64,000 nt of DNA from Pseudomonas sp. B21-028. GTDB lineage: Bacteria > Pseudomonadota > Gammaproteobacteria > Pseudomonadales > Pseudomonadaceae. Positions 26,344 through 34,164 of this stretch are shown one piece after another. Each line of letters opens with the position of its first letter. The stretch's first letter is position 1. The translations under genes and the position numbers were made by a program. The stretch is from assembly GCF_024749045.1 (NCBI RefSeq), contig NZ_CP087184.1:5580001-5644000 (forward strand), read 5' to 3'. The notes under the pieces are model-generated. The model was given only the letters and a program-made list of their open reading frames with translations. It was not told the DNA's origin and did not search any database.

Positions 26344-27329
26344 CTGGTTTGTCCTCCCAGTGCGGCATCGCTCAAGGCGCGAACGATCGCCCGGCGCGCC
26401 AGCCTGACCTTGAAGCCGTTGTGTGCCAACGGCTCGGCGTTCTGCAGCAGCGCATCGGCAGCGGCCGTGAAGGTTTCGCGGCTGACGGTCTGGCCCGCCA
26501 GCCAACTCTCCACGGCCCGGTCGCGCCAGGGTTTGTGGGCCACGCCACCCAGGGCCAGGCGCGCCTGGCGGATGACCGGCCCCTCCAGCTCCAGCGCCGC
26601 CGCGACGGAAACCAGCGCAAACGCGTAGGAGGCCCTGTCCCGAATCTTCAGGTAATGGCTGTGTTCGGCAAAACCGGCGGCAGGCAACTCGATGGCGGTG
26701 ATCAGCTCATCATCGGCCAGCTGATTGTCCCGCTCCGGTGCATCGCCGGGCAGGCGGTGGAAGTCGGCGAACTCGATGGTCCGCGCCCCGCCTCGACCGA
26801 GGACATGGACTACCGCCTCAAGGGCGGCCAGCGCGACACACATGTCGGAAGGATGGGTCGCAACGCAATGATCGCTGGCGCCGAAAATCGCATGGATCCG
26901 GTTCAATCCGTCCCGCGCCGGACAGCCACTGCCGGGCCGGCGCTTGTTGCAGGACACGTTGGCGTCATAGAAGTAATAACAGCGGGTCCGTTGCAACAGG
27001 TTGCCGCCGGTACTGGCCATGTTGCGCAGCTGCGGCGAGGCGCCCGCCAGGATCGCCTGGGACAACAGCGGATAACGACGCTCGATCCACGGATGCCAGG
27101 CCAGGTCGGCATTGCTCACCAGGGCGCCGATCATCACGCCGCCGGAAGGGGTTTCACTGAGGTCCGCCAGGGGCAGGCCGGTAATGTCGATCAGGTGTGC
27201 CGGGCGCGTGAGGTTTTCTTTCATCAGGTCCAGCAGGTTGGTACCGCCGGCGATGAAGCGTGATGTGGGGCTCGACAAGTCGATGGCCGCCTGCACGGTG
27301 TCGGGCTTGCTGTAATGGAAGGGGTTCAT
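26340..27329 (-). CDS. paoB: Aldehyde oxidoreductase FAD subunit
   Basis: A 329-residue FAD-binding subunit of the CO dehydrogenase medium-chain family. It has the FAD motif FIAGGTNLLDLM near residue 35 and a cysteine-rich insertion (RTRCYYF...SCNKRRPGSGC) that in PaoB/YagS binds an extra [4Fe-4S] cluster. This feature separates the PaoABC group from ordinary xanthine dehydrogenases. It overlaps both neighbours by 4 bp, giving a tightly coupled three-gene operon. Confidence 0.92.
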   Translation of the reverse strand: MNPFHYSKPDTVQAAIDLSSPTSRFIAGGTNLLDLMKENLTRPAHLIDITGLPLADLSETPSGGVMIGALVSNADLAWHPWIERRYPLLSQAILAGASPQLRNMASTGGNLLQRTRCYYFYDANVSCNKRRPGSGCPARDGLNRIHAIFGASDHCVATHPSDMCVALAALEAVVHVLGRGGARTIEFADFHRLPGDAPERDNQLADDELITAIELPAAGFAEHSHYLKIRDRASYAFALVSVAAALELEGPVIRQARLALGGVAHKPWRDRAVESWLAGQTVSRETFTAAADALLQNAEPLAHNGFKVRLARRAIVRALSDAALGGQTR

Positions 27330-27850
27330 TGGTCGTCCCCCTGCTGCTGGCACTGCGGCAGTGCCTCTTCGATGGCGTCACGGATGTTGTTGTAGGCACC
27401 GCATCGACAAAGATTGCCACTCATCAGCTCGCTGATCTGGCCGCTCGTCTGTGCCCTCCCCTCGTTGACCAGCCCCACCGCCGAACAGATCTGCCCGGGG
27501 GTGCAATAACCGCACTGGAAGGCGTCGTGCCTGATGAACGCCTGCTGCATGGGATGCAGTCGGTCACCGTCGGCCAAGCCTTCAATGGTAGTCAGCTCGA
27601 CGCCGTCGCACATCACCGCCAAGGTCAGGCAGGCGTTGATGCGCTTGCCATCGCGCAGCACGGTACAGGCACCGCATTGGCCGTGGTCACAGCCTTTCTT
27701 GCTGCCCACCAGGTCCAACTGCTCGCGCAACAGGTCCAGCAGTGTGGTCCAGGGCAACACCTGCAACTCACGCACTTGCCCATTGAGTGTCAGACGGATC
27801 GGATGGCGGACGAAGGACGCCTGCGGCGCTTCGGACAGGGTCGCGCTCAT
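27326..27850 (-). CDS. paoA: Aldehyde oxidoreductase 2Fe-2S subunit
   Basis: A 174-residue small subunit with two [2Fe-2S] clusters: a plant-ferredoxin type (GCDHGQCGACTV...C) and an all-helical one (CGYCTPGQ...CRCG). E. coli PaoA is longer and carries a twin-arginine signal for export to the periplasm. None is seen here, either in the chosen form or in the four extra upstream residues, so this enzyme is probably cytoplasmic. It is the first gene of the operon. The start MSATLSEAP at 27850 is chosen over a codon 12 bp upstream. Confidence 0.92.
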   Translation of the reverse strand: MSATLSEAPQASFVRHPIRLTLNGQVRELQVLPWTTLLDLLREQLDLVGSKKGCDHGQCGACTVLRDGKRINACLTLAVMCDGVELTTIEGLADGDRLHPMQQAFIRHDAFQCGYCTPGQICSAVGLVNEGRAQTSGQISELMSGNLCRCGAYNNIRDAIEEALPQCQQQGDDQ

Positions 27851-27976
27851 GGAACACCTCACGGTTGGTCGTACACGCGGCGTTTTGGAAAACCGCCGTC
27901 ATAAGGGGTACGACTTCGGGGTGAGGTGAGTGTTCAAGGTAATTGCGCAGGCCTGAAAGACATTGCCCAATGTCAG

Positions 27977-28543
27977 TCAGGCCAGCATTTCCGCCGCCAC
28001 CACGGCGCGCACGCCTTTGCCACTGAGCTGTTCCACCAGCGTCAGGGCAAACGCCAGGGCGGCCGCCGAGCCCTGAGCGGTGATGCAGTTGCCATCCACC
28101 ACCACGGGTTGATCGACGAAACTGCAACCGGACAGTTGCTGGCTGACGGCGGGCAGGCAGGTCATGCGCCGCTGGCGCAGGACGCCGAACGCCTGCAGTG
28201 CCAGTGCCGGCGCTTCGGCGATGGCGGCGAAGAAACGTCCGGCGGCGGCCTGGTCCTTGACCAACTGTTGCAGGGGCTGATGGGCCGCCAGGTGCTGGGC
28301 GCCGATGATGCCGCCGGGCAGGACGATCAGGTCAAAGTCCTGCACGAGCATGTCCACCAACATGCCATCGGCCGTCAGGCGTGTACCCCGGGCACAGGTC
28401 AGCATCCGTCGCCCCTCGATACTCGCCACGACGACTTCGATCTGGGCCCGGCGCAACACATCGATCAAGGTGACGGCCTGCAAGTCGTCGACACCTTCGG
28501 CGACGGCGATCAGGGCCCTGGGGATCTTGGTTCCAGGAATCAT
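27977..28543 (-). CDS. DJ-1/PfpI-family protein without the usual cysteine
   Basis: A 188-residue protein of the DJ-1/YajL type. It has the VLPGGIIGAQHL loop near residue 80, containing the conserved glycines. The nucleophile elbow reads AAIAEAPA where YajL and DJ-1 have AAIC(A/H); the catalytic cysteine is thus replaced by alanine. Cys-dependent deglycase or protease-like activity is therefore not expected, and a binding or regulatory role is possible. The ATG at 28543 is chosen; the frame extends 20 residues further upstream without a better start. It is on the same strand as the DUF4879 gene, which lies 72 bp upstream. Confidence 0.82.
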   Translation of the reverse strand: MIPGTKIPRALIAVAEGVDDLQAVTLIDVLRRAQIEVVVASIEGRRMLTCARGTRLTADGMLVDMLVQDFDLIVLPGGIIGAQHLAAHQPLQQLVKDQAAAGRFFAAIAEAPALALQAFGVLRQRRMTCLPAVSQQLSGCSFVDQPVVVDGNCITAQGSAAALAFALTLVEQLSGKGVRAVVAAEMLA

Positions 28544-28615
28544 GGCGACTCTCCGCTGAGTGATTACTGGAAGCCTAGTCAGGTTTGCCGGATTGCGTGC
28601 CAAGCATCGCGTGGG

Positions 28616-29059
28616 CTATTTGATGTACAGCTGGGTCGCCATGCGATTGCCCGGGGCGTTGATCGAGGTATTGCTGAAACTGAAGGTGCCTTCCTGCTTG
28701 CCCTTCAGATCGAAGATATACAGATAGCCAACCACTTTGGTCCGGGCGGAACAATCATTGAGATTGCCATTGCTGAACGCACACACCGGCGAACGGGTGC
28801 CGTCGACTTCGAAACCGTCGAGCGTGACATGGGGCTGGTGCCCGTAGCCAACTTCCAGCACGTAGACCTTGATATTCGGACCGCTGTGATCACAGCGGGT
28901 CTGGGCCTGCCCTTCGGTGATGTCTTCGAAGCCACAGGCCGGCGACTCGACCTTGAGCACCTTGACCTGGCTCAAGGGCGGAGCCGATGCGGCGTTGACG
29001 ACCTGTCCGGGCAACCACAGGCCCACTGCGCATGCCACTGCCAGCAGATTTCTTTTCAT
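28616..29059 (-). CDS. Secreted DUF4879/YolA-like protein
   Basis: A 147-residue protein with a clear signal peptide (MKRNLLAVACAVGLWLPGQVVNAASA). The mature part is probably beta-rich, with four cysteines (SPACGF, TRCDH, SPVCAF, LNDCSA) that could form two disulfides. It resembles the DUF4879 family of small exported proteins, whose function I do not know. It is divergent from the purine permease gene. Confidence 0.75.
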   Translation of the reverse strand: MKRNLLAVACAVGLWLPGQVVNAASAPPLSQVKVLKVESPACGFEDITEGQAQTRCDHSGPNIKVYVLEVGYGHQPHVTLDGFEVDGTRSPVCAFSNGNLNDCSARTKVVGYLYIFDLKGKQEGTFSFSNTSINAPGNRMATQLYIK

Positions 29060-29272
29060 TGGACACCTATCGACCTCCGGGAACCGCGCGCAGTATGGCC
29101 CTCTTTTTGCTTCGGTAAAACATCGACGACGATCGCAGTCACATCGCCACGCTGCTGGTATGATGCGCGGCTTTTTCCGACCCGCAGAAAACTCCCGGAC
29201 GCCAACGGCCGTCTGTGCTTTGCTGTTGAGGTCGATACATTCACGGCGCCCGGAGCGCCACGGGGAGCAGAC

Positions 29273-30568
29273 ATGCTGGAAAGGCTGTTTCAACTCAAGG
29301 CACACAACACCAACGTGCGGACCGAGATCCTGGCGGGCGTCACGACATTCCTGGCCATGGCCTACATCCTGTTCGTCAACCCGAGCATTCTCGGCGAGAC
29401 CGGCATGGACAAGGGCGCGGTGTTCGTCGCCACCTGCCTGGCGGCGGCCATTGGTTCCACGGTCATGGGCCTGATCGCCAACTACCCGATCGCCCTCGCA
29501 CCGGGTATGGGCCTGAACGCCTTCTTCACCTACACCGTGGTCCTGCACATGGGCCATACCTGGCAAGTGGCGCTGGGTGCGGTGTTCGTCTCTGCCGTAT
29601 TGTTCTTCCTGCTGTCGATCTTTCGCATCCGCGAATGGATCATCAACAGCATCCCCCTGCCCCTGCGCTCGGCCATCGCCGCCGGCATCGGCCTGTTCCT
29701 GGCGCTGATCGCCCTGGGCAACGCTGGGATCGTGGTGAAGAATCCGGCCACCATGGTCGGCCTTGGCGACTTGAAGCACCCGGCACCGATTCTGGCCACG
29801 CTCGGCTTCGTCCTGATCGTCGCCCTCGAAGCACTGAAAGTGCGCGGGGCCGTGCTGATCGGCATCCTCACGGTGACCATCGTCTCGATCCTGATGGGCT
29901 TCACGCCGTTCGGCGGCGTGATGTCGATGCCGCCATCCCTGGCCCCGACTTTCCTGCAACTGGACATCAAAGGCGCCCTGGACATCGGTCTGGTCAGCGT
30001 GATCTTCGCTTTCCTCTTCGTCGACCTGTTCGACAACTCCGGCACCCTGATCGGCGTCGCCAAGCGCGCCGGGCTGATGGGCAAGGACGGTCATATGCCG
30101 AAGATGGGCCGTGCGCTGATCGCCGACAGCACCGCCGCCATGGCCGGCTCGCTGCTGGGCACCTCCACCACCACCAGCTACATCGAATCGGCGGCGGGCG
30201 TCAGCGCCGGTGGCCGCACCGGGCTGACCGCCATCGTCGTGGCGATCCTGTTCCTGCTGGCGCTGTTCTTCTCCCCACTGGCGGCCAGCGTGCCAGCCTT
30301 TGCCACCGCTCCGGCCTTGCTGTTCGTGGCCGTGCTGATGATGTCGGGTCTGGCGGAAATCGACTGGGACGACATCACCGTCGCCGCCCCGGTCGTGATT
30401 ACCGCACTGGCGATGCCATTCACCTACTCCATCGCCAACGGCATTGCCTTCGGTTTCATCGCCTGGACCGCCATCAAACTGGTGTCCGGCCGTGGCCGTG
30501 AGCTGAACCCGGCGCTGGTCATCCTGTCGATTCTGTTCGTGATCAAGTTGGGTTGGTTCAACGCATGA
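29273..30568 (+). CDS. adeP: NCS2-family purine (adenine/hypoxanthine) permease
   Basis: A 431-residue inner-membrane carrier of the AzgA-like nucleobase:cation symporter group, with about 12-14 helices. Diagnostic stretches are [19 protein letters not shown] near the start, [11 protein letters not shown] in the substrate region, and [16 protein letters not shown]. Adenine or other purines are the likely substrates. I start at the ATG at 29273 after GGGGAG. The same frame runs open for 1.3 kb upstream, but that part is antisense to the DUF4879 and DJ-1 genes. trmA begins inside its stop codon (ATGA overlap), the order known from PAO1. Confidence 0.9.
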   Translation: MLERLFQLKAHNTNVRTEILAGVTTFLAMAYILFVNPSILGETGMDKGAVFVATCLAAAIGSTVMGLIANYPIALAPGMGLNAFFTYTVVLHMGHTWQVALGAVFVSAVLFFLLSIFRIREWIINSIPLPLRSAIAAGIGLFLALIALGNAGIVVKNPATMVGLGDLKHPAPILATLGFVLIVALEALKVRGAVLIGILTVTIVSILMGFTPFGGVMSMPPSLAPTFLQLDIKGALDIGLVSVIFAFLFVDLFDNSGTLIGVAKRAGLMGKDGHMPKMGRALIADSTAAMAGSLLGTSTTTSYIESAAGVSAGGRTGLTAIVVAILFLLALFFSPLAASVPAFATAPALLFVAVLMMSGLAEIDWDDITVAAPVVITALAMPFTYSIANGIAFGFIAWTAIKLVSGRGRELNPALVILSILFVIKLGWFNA

Positions 30569-31644
30569 CTTTTGATACCCAGGCCTACACCGCCCAGCTC
30601 CAGGACAAGGTCGCCCGTTTGCGCGACCTGCTGGCCCCGTTCGATGCACCGGAGCCGGCCGTGTTCGACTCGCCGTTGCAGAATTTCCGTCTGCGCGCCG
30701 AATTCCGCCTCTGGCGCGAGGCCGGCGAACGGCATTACGCGATGTTCTCCCAGGATGACAAGCGCACGCCGATCCTCATCGAAGCGTTTCCCATCGCCAG
30801 CCTGCGCATCAACCAGTTGATGCCGCAGCTCAAGGCAGCCTGGCAGACCAGCGCGCCCCTGAGCCACAAGCTGTTCCAGGTGGAGTTCCTGACCACCCTG
30901 GCGGGCGACGCGATGATCACCCTGTGTTATCACCGCCCCCTGGATGAGCACTGGCACGCAGCGGCCTCGAAGCTGGCGAGCGACCTGGGCGTCAGCATCA
31001 TTGGTCGCTCCAAGGGCAAGCGGGAAGTGATCGGCCACGACTACGTGGTGGAAAAACTGGACGTGGGCGGTCGCACCTTCAGTTACCGCCAGCCCGAAGG
31101 CGCCTTCACCCAGCCCAACGGCACCGTGAACCAGAAGATGCTCAACTGGGCTTATGAAGCCTTGGGCGATCGCAGCGACGACCTGCTGGAGTTGTACTGC
31201 GGCAACGGCAACTTCACCCTGCCCCTGGCGACCCGTGTGCGCAAAGTGCTGGCCACTGAAATCAGCAAGACTTCGGTGAACGCGGCGCTGAGCAACCTCA
31301 GTGAAAACGCGGTGGACAACGTGACACTGGTACGCCTGTCGGCCGAAGAACTGACCGAAGCCTTGAACGAAGTCCGGCCGTTCCGTCGCCTGCACGGTAT
31401 CGACCTGAAAAGCTACGCATTCGGCAGCGTCTTCGTCGACCCGCCCCGCGCCGGCATGGACCCGGACACGTGCGAGCTGACCCGGCGCTTTGACAACATC
31501 CTGTACATCTCCTGCAACCCGGAAACCCTCGCCGCCAACATCGCACAACTGCACGACACTCACCGCATCACGCGCTGCGCCTTGTTCGATCAATTCCCCT
31601 GGACCCACCACATGGAATCCGGGGTGTTGTTGACCCGGCGTTGA
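30565..31644 (+). CDS. trmA: tRNA (uridine54-C5)-methyltransferase
   Basis: A 359-residue SAM enzyme that makes ribothymidine-54 in the T loop of tRNA. Its motifs are GTVNQKM and [14 protein letters not shown] (SAM binding, near 210), VDPPRAGMD near 297, and the catalytic cysteine in ISCNPETL near 322. The start overlaps the stop of the permease gene, so the two are translationally coupled. A four-codon longer start is possible but not needed. Confidence 0.96.
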   Translation: MTFDTQAYTAQLQDKVARLRDLLAPFDAPEPAVFDSPLQNFRLRAEFRLWREAGERHYAMFSQDDKRTPILIEAFPIASLRINQLMPQLKAAWQTSAPLSHKLFQVEFLTTLAGDAMITLCYHRPLDEHWHAAASKLASDLGVSIIGRSKGKREVIGHDYVVEKLDVGGRTFSYRQPEGAFTQPNGTVNQKMLNWAYEALGDRSDDLLELYCGNGNFTLPLATRVRKVLATEISKTSVNAALSNLSENAVDNVTLVRLSAEELTEALNEVRPFRRLHGIDLKSYAFGSVFVDPPRAGMDPDTCELTRRFDNILYISCNPETLAANIAQLHDTHRITRCALFDQFPWTHHMESGVLLTRR

Positions 31645-31676
31645 GCCAAATCCCTTGGCAAAGGGGGGATTTATCT

Positions 31677-31806
31677 GTGACGAGGGGATTTATCCCCGCT
31701 CGACTGCGCAGCAGTCGCAAACCGCCCAACACGGTTTGCCTGTCACAGCGCAGTGCCTGATATTGGGCTGCTTCGCAGCCCAGCGGGGATAAATCCCCTC
31801 GCCACA
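31677..31806. repeat. Second repeat family, GAGGGGATTTATCCCCGC element
   Basis: An element with outer arms GTGACGAGGGGATTTATCCC and GGGATAAATCCCCTCGCCAC, and inner short palindromes (GGGCTGCTTCGCAGCCC). A second copy lies at 57748-57876. It is a different family from the GTGGGAGCG REPINs but has the same two-armed design. It fills part of the 334-bp gap between trmA and aroQ. Confidence 0.85.
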
Positions 31807-31850
31807 AATAACCCTCGCCACAAACCCATCCCTGCCTGATTAAGAGCTGG

Positions 31851-31867
31851 TGTCCGATCATCGAACA
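31851..31867 (+). promoter_or_regulatory. Palindromic operator upstream of aroQ
   Basis: TGTCCGATCATCGAACA is a nearly perfect 17-bp palindrome centred 120 bp before aroQ. A 14-of-17 match (TGGGCGATTATCGAACA) lies between quiC and the MFS gene. It is probably bound by the TetR-family regulator encoded at 33384-34061. Confidence 0.65.
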
Positions 31868-31978
31868 CTTATTGATCAACAACGGCGGCTTCGTTTGACC
31901 AAATTAACCATCTAGTACAATTTATCTCCACCGGTTGAAACCCGACCGAAGCCAACAATAAAAAGTGGAGAAACTGTA

Positions 31979-32419
31979 ATGCCTCCGATCGTTCTGGTGC
32001 TTAACGGCCCGAACCTGAACCTGCTCGGCACCCGCGAGCCCGCGACCTATGGCCATGAAACCCTGGCGGATATCTCGGCGCTGTGCGGCCGTGCCGCTGA
32101 AGAATTCGGTCTGGCGGTGGAGTTTCGCCAGACCAACCAGGAAAGCGAGCTGCTGGACTGGATTCACGGTGCCCGTGGCCGCTGTGCCGGTATCGTGATC
32201 AACCCGGCAGCCTGGACCCACACGTCGGTGGCGATCCGCGATGCGCTGGTCGCCAGCGAAGTGCCGGTGATCGAAGTCCACCTGTCCAACATCCACGCCC
32301 GGGAAACGTTCCGCCACCACTCCTTCGTTTCATCCGTCGCTATCGGTGTGATGTGCGGCTTTGGCAGCCATGGCTATCGCCTGGCCCTGGACCATTTCAG
32401 TCAGCGGTTGAAAGGTTGA
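31979..32419 (+). CDS. aroQ: Type II 3-dehydroquinate dehydratase
   Basis: A 146-residue type II enzyme that converts 3-dehydroquinate to 3-dehydroshikimate. It has [13 protein letters not shown] at the N-terminus, the catalytic tyrosine in ATYGHETL near residue 24, NPAAWTHTS near 77 and [15 protein letters not shown] with the catalytic histidine. GGAG precedes the ATG. In this position, next to quiC and a shikimate-dehydrogenase-like gene, it probably serves quinate/shikimate breakdown rather than aromatic amino acid synthesis (compare the aroQ2 copy PA0245). Confidence 0.95.
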   Translation: MPPIVLVLNGPNLNLLGTREPATYGHETLADISALCGRAAEEFGLAVEFRQTNQESELLDWIHGARGRCAGIVINPAAWTHTSVAIRDALVASEVPVIEVHLSNIHARETFRHHSFVSSVAIGVMCGFGSHGYRLALDHFSQRLKG

Positions 32420-32424
32420 AGCGC

Positions 32425-33276
32425 ATGTCGAATAGCACCGTACTGGCTGGCCTGATCGGCGCAAGTATCCAGGCATCTCGAACTCCCGCGCTCCATGAGC
32501 ACGAAGGCGATGCCCAAGGCATGCGTTATCTCTATCGATTGATCGACCTTGACGCGTTGAAACTCGACAGCAGTGCCCTGCCCGATCTGCTGACGGCTGC
32601 CGAGCGCATGAACTTCACCGGGCTGAACATTACCTTCCCCTGCAAACAGGCGATCATCCCGCTGCTCGATGACCTCTCGGCCGAGGCCCGCGGCATTGGC
32701 GCGGTGAACACCGTAGTGTTCAAGGACGGCAAGCGCATCGGCCACAACACCGACTGCCTCGGGTTTGCCGAGGGTTTTCGCCGCGGCCTCGGGGCGGTCC
32801 TGCGTCGACACGTGGTGCAGATGGGTGCCGGAGGCGCCGGCGCGGCCGTTGCCCATGCGCTGCTGACGGAAGGTGTCCAGACGCTGAGTATCTTTGACGT
32901 CGAATTCAGCCGTGCCGAAGCCCTGGCCAACAATCTGAACCAGCACTTCGGCGCTGGCCGCGCCCGTGCCGGGCACGATTTGCCCACGGCCATCGCCGAG
33001 GCGAACGGCTTGGTCAACACCACTCCGATGGGCATGGCGAAACTCCCTGGCATGCCGGTGCCGGTCGAGTTGTTGCGGGGCGAACTGTGGGTCGCCGAAA
33101 TCGTCTACTTCCCGCTGGAAACCGAACTGCTGCGCCACGCCCGCGCCCTGGGTTGCCGCACGCTGGATGGGGGAACCATGGCGGTGTTCCAGGCCGTCAA
33201 GGCGTTCGAACTGTTCAGCGGCATCGCGCCAGATGCGCAGCGGATGCTGGAGCATTTCCAAAGCATGAATCACTGA
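32425..33276 (+). CDS. Shikimate/quinate dehydrogenase family protein
   Basis: A 283-residue member of the AroE superfamily, 5 bp after aroQ. The substrate-binding start is IGASIQASRTPALHE, the catalytic lysine is in NITFPCKQ near residue 70, the partner aspartate in NTDCLGF near 107, and the dinucleotide loop is GAGGAGAAV near 130. The pattern differs from biosynthetic AroE (NVTVPFK, NTDG), which suggests one of the catabolic AroE-like classes acting on shikimate or quinate with NAD(H). The place in the cluster supports oxidation of quinate/shikimate towards 3-dehydroquinate and 3-dehydroshikimate. Exact substrate and cofactor are not visible. Confidence 0.9.
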   Translation: MSNSTVLAGLIGASIQASRTPALHEHEGDAQGMRYLYRLIDLDALKLDSSALPDLLTAAERMNFTGLNITFPCKQAIIPLLDDLSAEARGIGAVNTVVFKDGKRIGHNTDCLGFAEGFRRGLGAVLRRHVVQMGAGGAGAAVAHALLTEGVQTLSIFDVEFSRAEALANNLNQHFGAGRARAGHDLPTAIAEANGLVNTTPMGMAKLPGMPVPVELLRGELWVAEIVYFPLETELLRHARALGCRTLDGGTMAVFQAVKAFELFSGIAPDAQRMLEHFQSMNH

Positions 33277-33283
33277 AGAACCT

Positions 33284-33370
33284 GTGGGAGCGAGCCTGCT
33301 CGCGATAGCGGTGTGTCAGTCACTTATATTTCGACTGACACACCGCTATCGCGAGCAGGCTCGCTCCCAC
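33284..33370. repeat. REPIN, almost perfect 87-bp palindrome
   Basis: GTGGGAGCGAGCCTGCTCGC arms point outward and the pairing extends inward through GATAGCGGTGTGTCAGTC, leaving only a short loop. It sits between the convergent dehydrogenase and TetR genes and could stop transcription from both sides. Confidence 0.9.
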
Positions 33371-33383
33371 AATGGATTCGGCG

Positions 33384-34061
33384 TCAGGCTTGCAGATAGC
33401 GCAACACCGACTCGCAAATCATCTGGCGATGACGCTGCTTGATGACCTCGTCCGCCAGATCGATCTGGAAAATCTCGCCGAAGGTGTGACGGTTGGACAC
33501 CCGATGGAAACAGAACGAACTGATCAGCAGATGCACATCCTGCGGTTCGAGGCCGGTACGGAACACGCCCTCTTCGGCGCCGCGCCGCAGGATCAGGTCC
33601 AGGGCGTCGAGGATGCTGCTGTTCATCGCCTTGATCACGCTTGATTGCTTGACGTATTCGGCGTTGTGGATGTTCTCGATAGAGACGATGCGCACGAAAT
33701 CCACATTGCGGTCGTGGTGGTCGAAGGTGAACTCCACCAGGCGCCGGATCGCGTCGACCGGTGCCAGCTCCGCCAGGTGCAGGCGGCTCTCGGTGCTGCG
33801 GATATCACCGTAGAGTTTTTCCAGCACTTCGATATACAACTGCTCCTTGCTGTTGAAGTAGTAGTAGATCATCCGCTTGGACGTGTGGATGCGCTCAGCG
33901 ATGGCATCGACCCGGGCGCCGGCCAGGCCCTGCTGGACAAACTCGACGATGGCTTCCTGAAGAATATTTTCCCGGGTCTTTTCCGGGTTGTTCTTGCGAC
34001 TCTTGCGCGGCGCGACGAGGGGCTCGTCGAGGGCATCGGACAGCTCTGGATTCATAGTCAT
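33384..34061 (-). CDS. TetR-family regulator of the quinate block
   Basis: A 225-residue TetR regulator. Its N-terminal helix-turn-helix is seen as ILQEAIVEFVQQGLAGARVDAIAERIHTSKRMIYYYFNSKEQLY; the C-terminal ligand domain is all-helical (TetR_C, YcdC-like). It lies downstream of quiC on the same strand, 103 bp away. Two start codons (34061 and 34055) are close together; I use the first. Its position matches PA0243 of PAO1. Probable ligands are protocatechuate, quinate or dehydroshikimate. Probable sites are the two 17-bp palindromes at 31851 and 36187. Confidence 0.88.
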   Translation of the reverse strand: MTMNPELSDALDEPLVAPRKSRKNNPEKTRENILQEAIVEFVQQGLAGARVDAIAERIHTSKRMIYYYFNSKEQLYIEVLEKLYGDIRSTESRLHLAELAPVDAIRRLVEFTFDHHDRNVDFVRIVSIENIHNAEYVKQSSVIKAMNSSILDALDLILRRGAEEGVFRTGLEPQDVHLLISSFCFHRVSNRHTFGEIFQIDLADEVIKQRHRQMICESVLRYLQA

Positions 34062-34078
34062 TGCGGGCTCACGGCCAT

Positions 34079-34118
34079 CACTGCACAAGCTGGCGATTAT
34101 GGGCTGCACCGTGCAGTG
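34079..34118. other. Nested inverted repeat between quiC and tetR
   Basis: An outer repeat CACTGCAC/GTGCAGTG (34079-34086 and 34111-34118) contains an inner palindrome CTGCACCGTGCAG (34104-34116). The part between includes GGCGATTAT, which also occurs in the operator at 36187. No T run follows, so it is an operator or an mRNA hairpin rather than a terminator. Confidence 0.45.
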
Positions 34119-34164
34119 AAGGAAGGCACGGGATTGCCGTTTTACTGTCGCGTTTACGATTTCC

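Noticed and set aside
27926..29272. A 449-residue extension of the purine permease frame
   Set aside because: It runs antisense through the DJ-1-like and DUF4879 genes; the permease itself starts at 29273 with a ribosome site.
29273..30568. Purine riboswitch before the permease gene
   Set aside because: The 213 bp upstream overlap the divergent DUF4879 start region and show no conserved three-way junction pattern that I could see.
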